Assembly: GCA_050084985.1 (NCBI GenBank)
Contig: JBITNC010000001.1
Span: 101,680,001 to 101,744,000, forward strand
DNA from: Nageia nagi
Taxonomy: Eukaryota; Pinophyta
Direction of reading: 5' to 3'
Length of the DNA: 64,000 nucleotides
A model generated the notes under the pieces. It searched no databases. It was not told the origin of the DNA and saw nothing but the letters and a program-made list of their open reading frames with translations. Shown here in pieces: positions 44,126-56,650 of the stretch. A program made the position numbers and the translations under genes. The number at the start of each line of letters is the position of its first letter. Within the stretch, counting starts at the first letter, position 1.

Positions 44126-46149
44126 TATTGATCGATATAGCGTAACCTCAAGGGTTTGGTCTTGTCATGTTCTCCACTACCAGCAATGGTAGGTTCCTTG
44201 AAAGAGTAGAAAGTGGTGGGGATGTGCTCGTATTAGTTTTTTGCTCAATCTCTAGTTTATAGGTCGGTTCTTATCTATATTCAAGGTAAAAAGTAATAGG
44301 AAAGGAATAAAAAAATGAAGAGTTACAAGAAAGAGATAAGTAAATAAATAATTAAAACAAGAAATTTACAACTTAGGCATTGCAACACAAGTAGCAATCC
44401 ATAGCCAAGATTAAGAATAGCAAACTATCTCGCACCTGGGGTCTCGTACTCATAATACATAGCCATAATTTGAAGAAAACATTTCACATATAACATTCAC
44501 AAAAGCAATAATAGCCACTTTGTTGTAAGAGAGCAAAGCATTATCTATTTGTATTATCATATGTGAATAGCTCTTGCAAATTTGGGCAAATTTGCTAAAA
44601 TGTTCAACCTTTTTTATTTCTAAAAGCTAGCTATTTATACAACTTCTCCCTCTCCTTGGGTGGTTAGGTTTCATTAATATACATAACTGCTAGCATTGAA
44701 TGAAATAACTAAAATAGCACTATTTACATAAATGCTACAACTGTGCTAGATTACATAGTGAATAAGTACTAATCAACATAACTATCTGAGAATTTGCAAT
44801 TTCTGAATAGCCACATCCATAAAGCTACAATCCTTTTAACATGTCATTGACTGCTCCTTCTTCGACCCTATAGCTGATTAGAGATAACATTGTAGCTAAT
44901 TGGAGATAACACTGTAGTTGATTAAGTAATTATTTGATTACACATTGATTAGTATGATTTGCTATTATGCTTTATCAACTGCTATATGTGCCTTTGCAAT
45001 CTTTATTATCTCTACTATAGATGTTAGTAATTAGAGTAATGGTGGTTGATAGAAATTATTTTCACTTGGTTCAAGAAGAACTACCATTGTTATATGCAAA
45101 TGAGTCGATGTTGACACATTAATAGGGCCCCGAGGGTCAAACACTTAAGATGAAGTGGACCTAGGTGTTCCTTCTTATGCATTACTCTTACACTTACTTG
45201 GTAAGCTTTATATTCTTCTTTCAAGCTCTGTTAATGATCTAGTTCTTCTAGGATCCACTAATTTTAGCTCAAAATCATGACATCATCCCTCAAAATCAAT
45301 GAGCACTATTGATATTTTGGCTCCTTCAAGACCCACTAATTTTCACCCAAAAAAATGTGACATCATCACTCAAAATTGATGGGTTCTATTGATGTTTTGA
45401 TTCTACCAAACTTACTAATTTTCACCAAAAAATGTGACATCATCAATCAGAATTAGTGGGTTCTATTAATGTTCTAATTCTATCAGGATCCATTGATTTT
45501 CACAAAAAAATGTGACATCATTGCTCAAAATCAATGGGTTCCATTGATGTTCTGATTCTACCAAGACCCACTAATTTTCATCCAAAAAATGTGATGTCGT
45601 CTCTCAGAATTGATAGGCACTATTGATGTTCTTCAAAAATCTGGTGCTAAATTTGTGCAAGTCTTGGACACTTGTGTCATCAATTCCTAGATATCCTAAG
45701 GCAATAAATATAATTCTTGAATAGTCTTATATATATGACTCTTAGGTATTTTTTAACAATTCTTTTGGGTACTCTAAATAAGATAACATAATTCTTAGGT
45801 TCTCTTAACTCTTGAGCATCGAAGAATAAAAGAATAAAGAATGAGATAACTCCTATTGGCATAACTCTCAGGTATTCTTATTTACATAATTATGAAGTAT
45901 TAAGAAAATAATATGACTCTCGAGTACTATTATATACATGACTCCTGACACTCTAAGGGGAATTAATGAGAAGAGAAGGGATTAATAAAAATAAAAGAAT
46001 ACAAAAACTTACAAGTATTAGAAACTTAAGAGAACAATATCCCTCCCGAGCATTCTTATATATACAACTCTCGAGGACTAAAGAATAAATAAGAGAGAAT
46101 AAAGAATAATACAATTAACCTAATTTAGAGTGTAATTTGAAAGAATACA
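44126..46149 (-). repeat. 3' LTR of the large family A element
   Basis: Its plus-strand left end is TATTGATCG and its right end AAGAATACA, so in element orientation it runs TGTATTCTT…CAATA. It contains a TATA box (CTATTTATAC on the plus strand near 44,632, read as TATAAATA on the minus strand). The ends are set by comparison with the other LTR and may be off by a few bases. Confidence 0.85.
45230..45640 (-). repeat. LTR sub-repeat array, about 80 bp, five copies
   Basis: The line CCCACTAATTTTCAC followed by an A-run, TGTGACATCATC, a CTCAAAAT.GATGGG line and CTATTGATGTTTTGATTCTA recurs near 45,250, 45,330, 45,410, 45,487 and 45,570. The other LTR has only four copies at 57,770-58,085. Confidence 0.85.
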
Positions 46150-46199
46150 ATCTTTTGGTAGCTATTTGGGGTCTCTACCTATTGGATAATGGAACCCTT

Positions 46200-49100
46200 T
46201 AACTGCTACTCTTAATGGCTTGTCTAGAAGTGGATCTGGTTGCAGTATCAACTATTACCATCAAGTTTGATGGGAGGAATGGCTACATCCTTTAATTTAG
46301 ATCACTTAAATCTTTATAATCAACTTGTGATAAGATAGGTAATGCCTTAATATTCTTTGTATCTACTTTAAACCCTATAAGGACACTGTTCAGCCTTTCA
46401 ACATGTAAAAATTTTGTAATGGCCTCTTGAGCTAACTCATTTATTTATTGCATGTCTAAGATTTGTGTCTTATAAAAATATTGTTCTAGGAACTAAATGG
46501 TATTGGCTACCCAATTTGTAGCACTAACCTATACATTCTTCTCTTTCCATAATTTGATAGCTTTCATCTCAATTAAAGAATTTATTAATGAATCTCAACT
46601 CTATTGTGAGCTAGTGTTTATTTATATACATGTTAAACACCAAACTTTGGAGTTCACAAAGTTCTTGTATCCTCTTTTGATATGACTATTTTGGCTTGGA
46701 AAATACTATTTTGAACTCTTTTTCATTAAAATTCTCAAATGGACCTACCTCCTTTCTAATATTACTCTAGGTATATCTAAAGCCAGCTTATAGAAAGCAT
46801 TTTGAGCATAGAATTCCTTAATGGCCTGTATGGTTTCCTCCTTGAGCAGATGCAGGTGAGATAACATTATCATTCTATCATTGACTTGCTCCACCAAGGA
46901 TTTTCTAAAGTTCTACATGAGCAATAATAGTTTTGCATTATCATTTGATAGAACTTTATTTGCTATGCTAATAGTCTGCATCTTGGCCTAAACTTGTTTG
47001 ACTTTTTGAGCATTGATGATTATATCCTAAGCTCTAAGATATTTTATCATTTGATATGTAGCATCCATCTCAGCTCTTATTATTTCCATGCTCTTATCAA
47101 ACTCTACTTTCTATTTTTTAAGCTTTGCAATCAATTTTTTATTCTTATTCCATAACCTAGATACTATTTTATCTTTAAAGGAGCAATCTTTCTTATACTG
47201 ATCAATTTTCTTATTCAATTTATTTATCTTAGTCTCCATTGCTTGAAGGCTTTTTTCAACTACCATTGAAGTATTTACAAGAAATCTAGATTGGTCAATT
47301 GTAGGTGCACTCTGCATATTTACATTTATTATGGCCATGGAAGTAATATCTATCTACCCTTCTTTGAAAGGCATCTATGTAATTTTAATATCTCTTATCT
47401 CTATTACCTTACTCAAAATTCTTGACTATTGCTCAAGGACCATAGGAGATTTATTAACAAAAGTTTTCCAATCAATGGGCTCTATAATTTATGTAGAAAA
47501 AATTGACTTTATTTGCTCTTGCGAGGCTATAGGAATAAAAGAATGGGTAGTAATAACTCCACCTAAAATAGGTGTCTCAATTTGTTGAATAGGTTGGGAT
47601 TATTAGAGAGGTGTTAAATGTTGGACTTCTGGTTCTAGCTCTTCTTCTTCCATGCCCTCATTTTGTTCCTCAGGCTTATCCATTGGGCCAGAGTCCTTTT
47701 TCTCAAGTTCATCATCATCATCATCATCACCATCTCCTGATCCTCCTCTAGTTGCAGCTACTACTAATCCATTAACTTTAGGTACACTTCCCCTACCTTC
47801 TTGAATTTAGCTTTATTCCTCTTTCAAGGTTTGTACTTATTCTTGTGCCAAAGTTTCTTTTACAACACCAATGTCTACAACCTAAGGCTCTCTAAACTCT
47901 TCTATGTGAAAAATTTTAGTTTCTTTTATTACCACCTTTGGAACTTCTTCTATTTCCTCTAAAGGTGAAGGTACAATCATTTGTGAATATGACCTTGCTA
48001 TAGTCAATCGAAGCTTCTTTACAAGCTTCTGTTCCTTCTCCAATATTTGCTACCTTTGAGCAAGAGTTTGTATTTTCCATTTCTTTTTTAGAGATGGCTC
48101 CTAGGAAGAGGTGGTGGTGTTCGAAGGGTTTTTTTCTCCTTTCTTTAGAATTTCAACCATGCTATATGGTTATCTTGTTTGTATTGGCCTTGCCTTTGTA
48201 ATAGGTTTTCCATGAAAATGAGGAGGAAGAGGCTTTCCCAACTCTAAAAAAGGATCCTTGGAATACTCAGCCTCCCACTACTTATCATATTTAAAATTTT
48301 CAAATAATTCACTCTCAATGTGATAAAGTTTTGTAATATACTCAAATCTAAATCTTGTAAAATAATGAATTTTATTGCTACCCCATGCAAGATATGCTAA
48401 TTGGGTGAGGACCTCTGGGTTGAGGTAAAAATCTTGCCTCTTATTTTCTTAGTTCCTATACTTCCTTATTCCTTCCAAGGCCATCTAAACCTTATTCAAG
48501 GGTACAAATTCCCAATCTAGGTACATTTCTACCTCCTGCTCAATTTTATTTACAAAATATTCTATATGGGGCCTACTTTCATGGATAAATGTTGGATGTT
48601 TTTTGCTAGAACTTATTTTTTGGGTCATTTCCCCTGATGGGTCATACATCCATGTAGCTTCCACCTTATCTAATTTGAAATTTTGTTCAATGAATTGGGC
48701 TATACTATCTTTAAATCCTATCTCTAAAAGAGTAAAATTCTCAGTAGTAGTCAATATATCTACAATAGACTTAAAGTTACTATTAGACCAATATTTGCTC
48801 TTTATAGCACAAATCTATCTACCCATCTATATTGAATATAACTGGGGGGTTACATATTTAGGCAAAAAGAAAGGTCTCTCAAAATACCCATACTTGATTA
48901 TTACAATGCAGCTTCTTAGCATGTATGAGTCACCAATTTTATTTCCTCTTTATGGCTCCCTCATTATGCTTTTACGCAACCTACTAGGGAGTTTTTCAAT
49001 CAAAATTTTCACTATTGTTGCATAGAACTTATCCATGAACTCATAGAAGGACCCATGCAACTTAGTTAAAATTGGCACCATCCGGTCAATTAGCATTGGT

Positions 49101-49978
49101 GCAGGATTGGAATTCATCAGCTCAACTAGGAGCCTTGCCTCTATGAGTTTATCCAAATTTTGATGGACAAAGAGCCACCAAAGATATGAGGAATGTTTGA
49201 AGTCTGACTTTTCAATTTTAAATAGAAACCTCTTAATTTCTTTGGTTATAAAAGTTGGGAAGTCATAGCAGATGTGAGTCTCTAAAATGTTATAAGCCAT
49301 ATACACCATGGCTTCATCTACTTCAATCTAGGTCTTTTACAAGATGACTACTAGTTCCAGCAACACTTCTCTATCCTTCTTTCTTTCAAAAAGAGCTATT
49401 TGGTAGCTCGATAAGAGTTTAGCTTTTTGGCTATCTTGGTATCTCTCACTAATCCAAATTAACATTTCATCTTAATTGATATAAAAATTATGCTTATCCT
49501 TTTTTAAATATATTTGTTTCTTAACATGGAATGTTCAGTCTACTAGAATAGCAAATGCTTGGACAATGGAGTTAGGAGAGTAATCTAGCACTACTTCAAA
49601 CACAAGTTTAGAAGTATCTCCCTCTTCAATGCTCTTGAACATTCTAATTTGGTACCCCTTTTCATGATGCCTATGTGCCAAAGAGTACAAGAGCTCAAGG
49701 TAGGTGAAAGACTCATGGGGTACATAATATGCTAGGCCTTGGTCAATCATGACATCTTTCTTCGAATGAGCAAGTGAATTTCCTTTTTTGCTCACTTTAG
49801 GTGTCTTAAGTTGTAAAAGAACATGGCTAGAATTAGCTCTCCATGTATCTATATGATTAATTACCTCCATATCAGTCTAATTTATCCCTAGTACATTCTC
49901 GAGATATTCTTCTTGTAAAGAGAGGAAGTTAGCATCGAGTTGTTCTACTTTAGCTGCAGAGGATGATTGAGAGGTCAT
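46200..49978 (-). pseudogene. Third ORF of family A, downstream of integrase, function unknown
   Basis: The likely start is ATG 49,978 (MTSQSSSAAKVEQLDANFLS). The same frame then passes a stop into MEVINHIDTWRANSSHVLLQ, later KHSSYLWWLFVHQNLDKLIE, LMNSNPAPMLIDRMVPIL and KLDKVEATWMYDPSGEMTQ. The last third turns acidic, with a run of Asp (near 47,720), EEQNEGMEEEELEPEVQ, then a predicted coiled coil (MVVEKSLQAMETKINKLNKK, KKLIAKLKK). It is about 1,250 codons with some 25 stops, nearly all at CAG, CAA or TGG sites, and at least one frameshift near the end. I see no signal peptide, membrane segment or known domain, so it does not look like the envelope-like ORF of Athila elements. It lies where such ORFs occur. 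I do not recognise it. Confidence 0.7.
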
Positions 49979-50550
49979 AATGATATTAATAGCCTTTTTG
50001 AACCTCTAGTTGTCATTTAGAAATAGCTAACTAGGTAATGGGAGGTCCTATAAGTTTTCTCTCTTTCAACACAACTCAGCTCTGAATGCTCTAAAAACTT
50101 GTATGCTTGAAATCAGTTTAGTGTCAAACTATAGAGTATGGGAGGATTTTTATTCATCTAAGGTTGGCAAGATTTCCATTAATGGTAATTACTTCTTGAG
50201 GATCTCAAGACCCATGCATTGTATAGATTGAGCTGATATAGGCTGGATTAGTAAATTCAAAGCACACTAGACTTAATTTGTTGTACTTGTGTGATAGTTT
50301 ATGAAATTCAAGAAAATCTCTCCTTAAATTCTACTTTATTTAATGATAGCTAAGCAACATGCTAGCATTAACTCTTGACAAAGTTGAATTAAATTTGATA
50401 GCTAACCAGTATGCCAATATTAACTCTTAATAATACTAAATTAAATTTGAGCATTAATGGCTATTTACTTTTCTGAAAACTATGCAAATTTTTTTAAAAA
50501 TATTTACAATATACAATGCTTTGTAGGTAGTAAAAGCTTACCTCATCACT
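49979..50550 (-). other. Spacer between integrase and the third ORF
   Basis: No frame of note. The minus strand holds a short AT-rich stretch and may carry a splice acceptor or subgenomic leader for the third ORF, but nothing decisive is visible. Confidence 0.35.
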
Positions 50551-51790
50551 TGGTAATGTTTTAAATAGATCCTATTGATGGGAATAGGTAATTCCTAGGA
50601 CCTAGTAACATCTTGCAACTTGAATGCATTACTTTGCATAACTTGGGTAATGATGTAAGGCTTGCTCCAAAGAGAGTCAAATTTTTAGTGTTTTTTGAGC
50701 TTTGCTCTTTCCTCATCCCATTTAAGGATAATATCATCTTGTTCAAACTTTATCCAAAAAGACTTTTTCTTATCAAACCACTTCTTGATGATGTGCTAGC
50801 GATGCTGGAATGACTCATATGCTTTGTTTTGATCTTCTTCCAATTTTAAGAGCTAACTATATCTAGATTGTAATGGCTCAAATTCATCATATTCCATTTC
50901 TTGTAGGATTTTGAAAGCTGGTAACTCCATGTGCACTAGCAACATAAGTCTTTTACCATATACCAATGCATATGGGGATGTCTTTATTACTGATTTTATA
51001 CTAATTCTATCAGCCCATAATGCATATTCCAATTATGTATGCCATTGTTTGGGATTCCCTTTAATTTTTCTCTTGATGATCTAGGTTAGATTTTTATTAG
51101 TTGATTCAGCTAACCCGTTAACTTATGGATAATAGTTTGAAGAGAATAACTAATAAATTCTATTCTAAGCTATAAATCTTAATAGATTGCCTCTAGTAAA
51201 TGCCATACCATTATCTGACACTATAGTTTGTGGGATTCCAAAGTGGATGATTATCCTTTTAATTATTTCTATCACCACTTCTTGATCTACATTTTTACAT
51301 GGCATATCCTTTGACCATCTAATGAAATAATTTATCATAGTCAAAATAAACTTATGGCCTACCAAGGAATTCAGGTCTATGACACCAATGAAGTTCATAC
51401 CCCACTATTGAAAGGGCTCCTTAACTACCATAGGTTTGAGAGGCATTATAGCTTGTCTTCTCTTTCCCATAAATCTGTTGCACTTATCATATTCCTAGGT
51501 AATCTTGAATGAATCTTAAAATATAGTGGGCTAATAATATCTAGCTTGTAATGCCTTTGCTCCTATAGTTGGTCCATTGTAATGCTCACTAGAGAATTCG
51601 TAATGAAACTCATGCAATATTCTACGACATTCATCTTGACTCACACATATAAGAAGGGTTTGATCAAAAAAATTTCTATACAACCGATCATCTATCATGA
51701 TAAATTTAAGGGCACGCAACCTAAATCTCCTTCTTTGGAATCTATCTAAAGCTTTAGGGTACTTGCCAATTTGAAAATAAACCATGATTT
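50550..51790 (-). pseudogene. Family A integrase
   Basis: The zinc-binding part contains RRILHEFHYEFSSEHYNG and YDKCNRFMGKRR, with one cysteine of the pair lost to tyrosine. The core has MNFIGVIDLNSLVGHKFILT, where the first catalytic Asp should stand in MDFIG and has become Asn. It also has IIIHFGIPQTIVSDNGMAFT with the second Asp and, after stops, VNGLAESTNKNL with the Glu. The C-terminal part continues as PYALVYGKRLMLLVHMELPA and ends with a KKSFWIKFEQDDIILKW region. A GAT-to-AAT change explains the lost Asp. No chromodomain was seen. Confidence 0.8.
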
Positions 51791-52310
51791 GCTTAATCCA
51801 ATCACTTTCATGATTAAGTTATTGATCATCCTCCATAAGAGTAATCATATGTGAAGCTTTAGCTATATTTTCACATAGTGCCCTACCTTTGATTAGCTTG
51901 GTTGGCTTAATTTCTATGTCATATTCTATTATTTTAGTGATCTAACCAGCTCTTGCTTCACCTAGATCTCCTTGCATAATATAATTTCTTACATCTAGAT
52001 GAACAATATATACAAGAATTCTATTGTGGGAGATATAATGTTTGAATTTTTTAAGTCCCTTCATAATGGAGAACACTTACTTTTCAATAAATGAGTACCT
52101 TTTTTGGTGTTGATGCAGTGTTTGAATATGAAAGGCAATCAAGTGTTCTTTATTATTGTCATCCTTCTATGAAAGAATTGCAACAATGCTCCTATATACT
52201 CCATGTGCATACATGATGAAATCTTTTATCATATCAGGATTTTTAAGCATAGGAGCTTCTGTTATAGCCTTTTTTATCTCTTTGAAGGCTACTTTTATTT
52301 CACATGATTA
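51790..52310 (-). pseudogene. Family A native Ty3 RNase H, eroded (tether)
   Basis: The frame after RT reads EIKVAFKEIKKAITEAPMLK, then DFIMYAHGVYRSIVAIL, HLIAFHIQTLHQHQKRYSFI, KGLKKFKHYISHNRILVYIV and GRALCENIAKASHMITL. It follows the Ty3 RNase H fold in order, but the first catalytic Asp (ETDAS in active enzymes) is replaced (MYAHG) and HTDH became YIVHLD. This kind of loss is known from retroviruses and Tat elements that carry a second RNase H. Three stops are also present. Confidence 0.75.
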
Positions 52311-53060
52311 GAAAAATACATCTTTCTTTAAGATTGAAGTGATTAGAGATACAATATCTGAAAAATTATTAATAAAATTCCTAACAAAATTGATCTGACC
52401 AAGGAATGACTGTAAGGTTTTCTTATTAGAGGGGAGTGGCAATGCTTCTATAGCTTTCACTCTATCTAGATCAATTGCTAGTCCCTCTTTTGAGATAATG
52501 TGGCCAAGTAACTTTCCTTGGTTGATAATAAAAATTGACTTTTTTGGATTGATTGAAATGCCAAATTTCATGCATCTTTCAAAGATTGATCTTAGATGTT
52601 TTAAGTGATCACTTCTAGTTCTGAAGAAGATAGTAATATCATCTAGATAGATCAGTATAATCTTGTTTATTAGCTCACTAAACTCATGATCCATGGCTCT
52701 TTGAAAATTAGCTCCTACATTAGAAAGACCAAATGGCATCCTTTAAAAAGCAAATGTCCCCCATTTGGTTGTAAATGCTATTTTGAACTGATCTTCATCC
52801 TTCATCCAAATATAGTTAAATCTTGAGTAGCCATCAATCATTGAAAAATAGCAAGCTTTGGCTACTATATGTACGATCTGATCCATTGGTAGGAGAGGAT
52901 AATTATCTTTAAAGGACACTTTACTCAAATTTTTGAAATCAACATAGAGTCTAATTTCTCCACTTTTCTTTCTAACAGAAACTAGATTTGCAACCCAAGA
53001 AGAATGCTTGATAGGATAAATGATTTTTTGAATTAAGGAACTTGATTAACTCCTATTTCA
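52308..53060 (-). pseudogene. Family A reverse transcriptase
   Basis: On the minus strand, HSSWVANLVSVRKKSGEIRL-like text leads to VDFKNL (motif A), MSKVSFKDNYPLLPMDQIVH, ACYFSMIDGYSRFNYIWMKD and FKIAFTTKWGTFAF. A 143-residue open frame follows with MPFGLSNVGANFQRAMDHEF, the catalytic site LIYLDDITIF, and KLLGHIISKEGLAIDLDRVK. A stop separates the two long pieces and a frameshift lies near 53,040. The catalytic YLDD is intact. Confidence 0.85.
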
Positions 53061-53549
53061 TAGCTTCTTCTATCTTTGGGTTGACAAGTCTCTATTTTTG
53101 CCTATATGGTTTGACCTCTAGTTCAAGCTCAATCATTTGTTGGATGACATCTTTGTCATATGTCTTTATATCATCATAAGTCTAGGAAATTACTTGGGAA
53201 AACTCATGACAAATCTAAGACATAGCAACCTTTTCTACACTAGAACACTCTGAACCAATTTTTATAAACTTCTTAGGCTCTAATTCTAGCTTGACATAAT
53301 TCTCTTTCAAGATGACCAAAGACTTAGCCTTTCGGATATCTTCTGAATCAAATAGTCTTTCAAAAGAGAGCAATCCTTTTGGTATTACATTATTTTGAGT
53401 TAAATGATATCTGATTCTTGAAAATAATAAAACATTTCTTCAGTAGCAAAAGTGTGACCCATTGCTTCATCTATGAGGAAGTTGATAATATGCTCATTGA
53501 AGTCAAATACCTACCAAACATTTGTAGCACCGGGTACTGAAAGCCTACA

Positions 53550-54143
53550 CTAAACTTTGACTCCAAGAGTTCCTCTTTTATAATGACCAGGGTTATAATG
53601 TACCCCTCTTCCAGCAAGTGCATTAGCTATTTGGTTGTGCCTTCTAGGAAAAAATATAAAATTGATAGCCAAAAATGACTCCAATAAATCCCACACTCTA
53701 TTCATGTAGTACTTAAGGTAATGATGTTTGGCACTGATCCAATTTCTAACTTGCTTGATGATCAATTCAGAATCACTATGGATAATTAGGCATATGATGC
53801 CTATACTAATTACTTTAGATAACCCTAAATAAAGGGCTTCATATTTAGTAGCATTGTTTGTACAAGTCCATGTGAATCATAAGGAGAATCTTTTGGTAGT
53901 CCCCTTAGGAGATTTGAAGACCACTCTAGCTCCACATCCATGTCTACATCGAGAACCATCAAAATGCATCATCTATACCTCATGTTCTTTATTAGCAATG
54001 AGTGAGATTAGCTGAAATTTCTCATATAGATAATAATTTCCCATGCCAACATCTATGACCTAATAATTCAGATCATTTGTTAAAATAACTTCAGTTATCA
54101 GTAGTGATTCCCTTAGTGTGTCACTTTCAAATATCTCCACTAG
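53550..54143 (-). pseudogene. Family A plant-type RNase H between protease and RT
   Basis: MMHFDGSRCRHGCGARVVFK gives the first catalytic Asp, NNATKYEALYLGLSKVISIG the Glu, LIIHSDSELIIKQVRNWISA the second Asp, and FFPRRHNQIANALAGRGVHY the last site, where Asp is Asn (IANALA for IADALA). This is the whole domain, about 150 residues, of the plant/archaeal type used as an extra RNase H by the Tat lineage. The frame has stops, yet the layout is complete. It would remove genomic RNA during reverse transcription. Confidence 0.8.
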
Positions 54144-54755
54144 TTATGGATCATTCATATAATTTAGTTCATTGATCCTCTTGAGATGGATAGTTTTGGT
54201 GCCTTCATTCAGAATCTTTACTTGTTTATTTTGGAAAGGAAGTAGAATATGACTATAGTTTAAGGCTAGGTACCCTCCCAATTTAGCAGTGAATTCTTTG
54301 GAAAGATATATTTCAAATAGAGGTGGAAGATCAAATATAATAATGTCTTGGACAAGGAAGGCATTCAAGGTTATTTGAACACCTTTAACACTACCAACCA
54401 CATCTACTAAGGAAGAATCTAATTGTATGACACCATAAATACATCTTGTAATGTAAAATTTTATTTCATATACAATAGTTTTAGGAATAATAGTTATTGC
54501 AGCTCTAGTATTTATCATATAATTGTTCACTACCCAACCTTCTAGTGTCAGGGATAAATAGAAAGGTGAGGGTCTTGTTATACCTATTGGAGCTAGAGGG
54601 ATAACTTTAGACATAACATAGATAGGATTCTCTTCATTTGCTCTCTTTTTACTATTTCTTAACTTTAAATCTTCTTGTAGAAGATATAACTGACTAGGTA
54701 TCCTTAATGCATCAAACATAGTCATCTTAGAAGGAGTTTTCTTTAATTCTTCCAT
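54144..54755 (-). pseudogene. Family A aspartic protease
   Basis: An open 203-residue stretch reads LEGWVVNNYMINTRAAITII (the DTGAA site has become NTRAA), then YITRCIYGVIQLDSSLVDVV, KEFTAKLGGYLALNYSHILL and NEGTKTIHLKRINEL. Asp to Asn and Gly to Arg at the active site would kill it. The same DTG-to-xTR change in the plus-strand copy (DTR) suggests the loss of Gly occurred before the two copies separated, or that the family uses a modified site. Confidence 0.7.
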
Positions 54756-56260
54756 AATACTATATGGAGCAAATGGGATGGACTTACTTGATTCTGCTTG
54801 CTAATGTGTTCTAAAATGTTGAGTAGCCTTTTTTTATGATAATCAGTGATGAAAGGATATCTCAACATACCAGGTCTTTTTTTATCTGAGACTTTTTTTC
54901 TAGTTGTAGCAAGGTTTATTTCACCTAGGGCATTAGTACTTGAATTTAATGGAATAGTACCTAGATTAAGTGGGATATTATGGTGTTGGTTTTGAGGTTG
55001 AGATAAGGGATCCTTAGCTTTCTTAGGTTTAGGTTGCACTTGAGTGGAAGCTCAATACTACAAAGTGGTTTGAGTCTGCTATGGAGCTACTAAAGAAGTT
55101 ACTCTAATTTGAACATAATTTGCTTATCCTCTAGCATATCTTGGAACTAAAAAGTTGACCATTATGAGATCAATAGCAAGATCTGAAGTAGGTTCTACCA
55201 TCTAATCAAAATGTAACCCTAAATATTAATGTTGATACATCACACATGAATCTAGAAAATGAGAAGCTGAACATGGTGGACACCATTCTATAATGCCTAA
55301 AGTAGCACTATTTATAGAACTAGTCATAACAATATTCTTAATTATTTTATAAGGATTTAACTATTCTGGCTGATTAACCTTAGGCTAGAATCTTGGTGAT
55401 ACTAATTATCATATCTTCTATAATTAAAATCATGATTCTACCTTTCTTGCAGAGTGAGCTTATTAGTTAGATTTTAATAGTTACCTCCAACTACCTTATT
55501 CTCTCCTCTTCTTGAGATATGGGTTCAATACCAATACTTGTAGATGCAAGAGCAGGTAATGTTGGTAGCTAATTTGAACAATAGGTTTGGGAGGAGGTGG
55601 TAAGGCCAAAACTCTAGGATGACCTATTTATGGAGCCTACTTGCGAGGTAAACTTGAAAATATAGGCATGATCATTTTGGAATGTATTTTACAGAGGAAA
55701 CCAAGGTATGTTCTATAATTTTTGCTATCTGGTAAATATCTGAGAATGTATCTCTTGATATAACAATAATCATATTGAGGCTAGGGAGAAAAGATTTCCT
55801 ATGATACACCAGAGCTTGTGCATTTGTTGGTCTAATCTTTGTTGGTATGGAATTCCATGTTCTTTCAAATCTGATATTAAAATCATTAATAGATTCATGA
55901 GGATATCTTTTGATACATGCTATGAGGATAAAAAATGATATCGTTACCATCTACAAAAAACCTTTTAATTAAAGCTTGACATAAATCTCCCCAAGAATTT
56001 ATAGATTGGGGGTTAAGAGTTCCAAACCACTCAATTGCTTTACCTTCAAAAGAGTGTAATAGTAGTCTATTCATCATGGTTTCATCAGTAATATCAAAGC
56101 TTGAAGCCAACAAAGATACATATTGATAATGCTCATATGGCATCTTTTTAGAGCCATCATACTTAGGTAAAAATTTAAAAGCTACTTGAGGTATAGGAGG
56201 TGAATTAGTAGCTACAACCAAAGGATATTATTATTCTAGATAAAAAAATCTGCTGGTTAA
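54743..56260 (-). pseudogene. Family A gag
   Basis: The best frame starts near 56,221 with MVVATNSPPIPQVAFKFLPK, then YDGSKKMPYEHYQYVSLLAS, RLLLHSFEGKAIEWFGTLNP and SWGDLCQALIKRFFVDGN (the gag core). After a frameshift it continues IACIKRYPHESINDFNIRFE and KSFLPSLNMIIVISRDTF. The left part (54,743-55,039) is a proline-, asparagine- and lysine-rich linker leading into the protease. Several stops break it. Upstream to the LTR lies a leader of about 400 bases. Confidence 0.75.
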
Positions 56261-56650
56261 GCCATAATTGAAGAATGTATAGGAGATGAAGTATTTTTTG
56301 GGAATGAGTCAAATACAATTGACAAAGGGGTTACCCTTAAAGGGACCAAAGGAGACACAACTTGAGAAATATTTTACCTAATCCTCTTATTAGGATCTGA
56401 TAACTCTTGAAACCTAGGCTATATAAGGGAATTTCTAGCACTACTTCTAGTTAGTTTATGTTTTGGAGGTGCTAGGGTTCAAAACATTGACTAGTTGATA
56501 GCAGAGTCACCAATAAGGTTACAAGAACCTTATAATATTGAAGGATTCAATTAATAGCCCACCAAATAAGGCTATCAGGCCTAACAACACCTGCTAAATA
56601 TGGAATTTAGCTTACATCCCATTAAGCATGCCAAAAATGGAACTGGCTAC

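Noticed and set aside
47705-47735. Functional CAT microsatellite
   Set aside because: It encodes the Asp run of the third ORF on the minus strand, so it is explained by coding sequence.
48603-49025. Plus-strand 140-residue open frame with hydrophobic stretches
   Set aside because: It is antisense to the third ORF of family A, which has consistent protein-like order on the other strand.
46200-49978. Envelope-like protein for the third ORF
   Set aside because: No signal peptide, transmembrane helix or fusion-peptide-like segment is visible.
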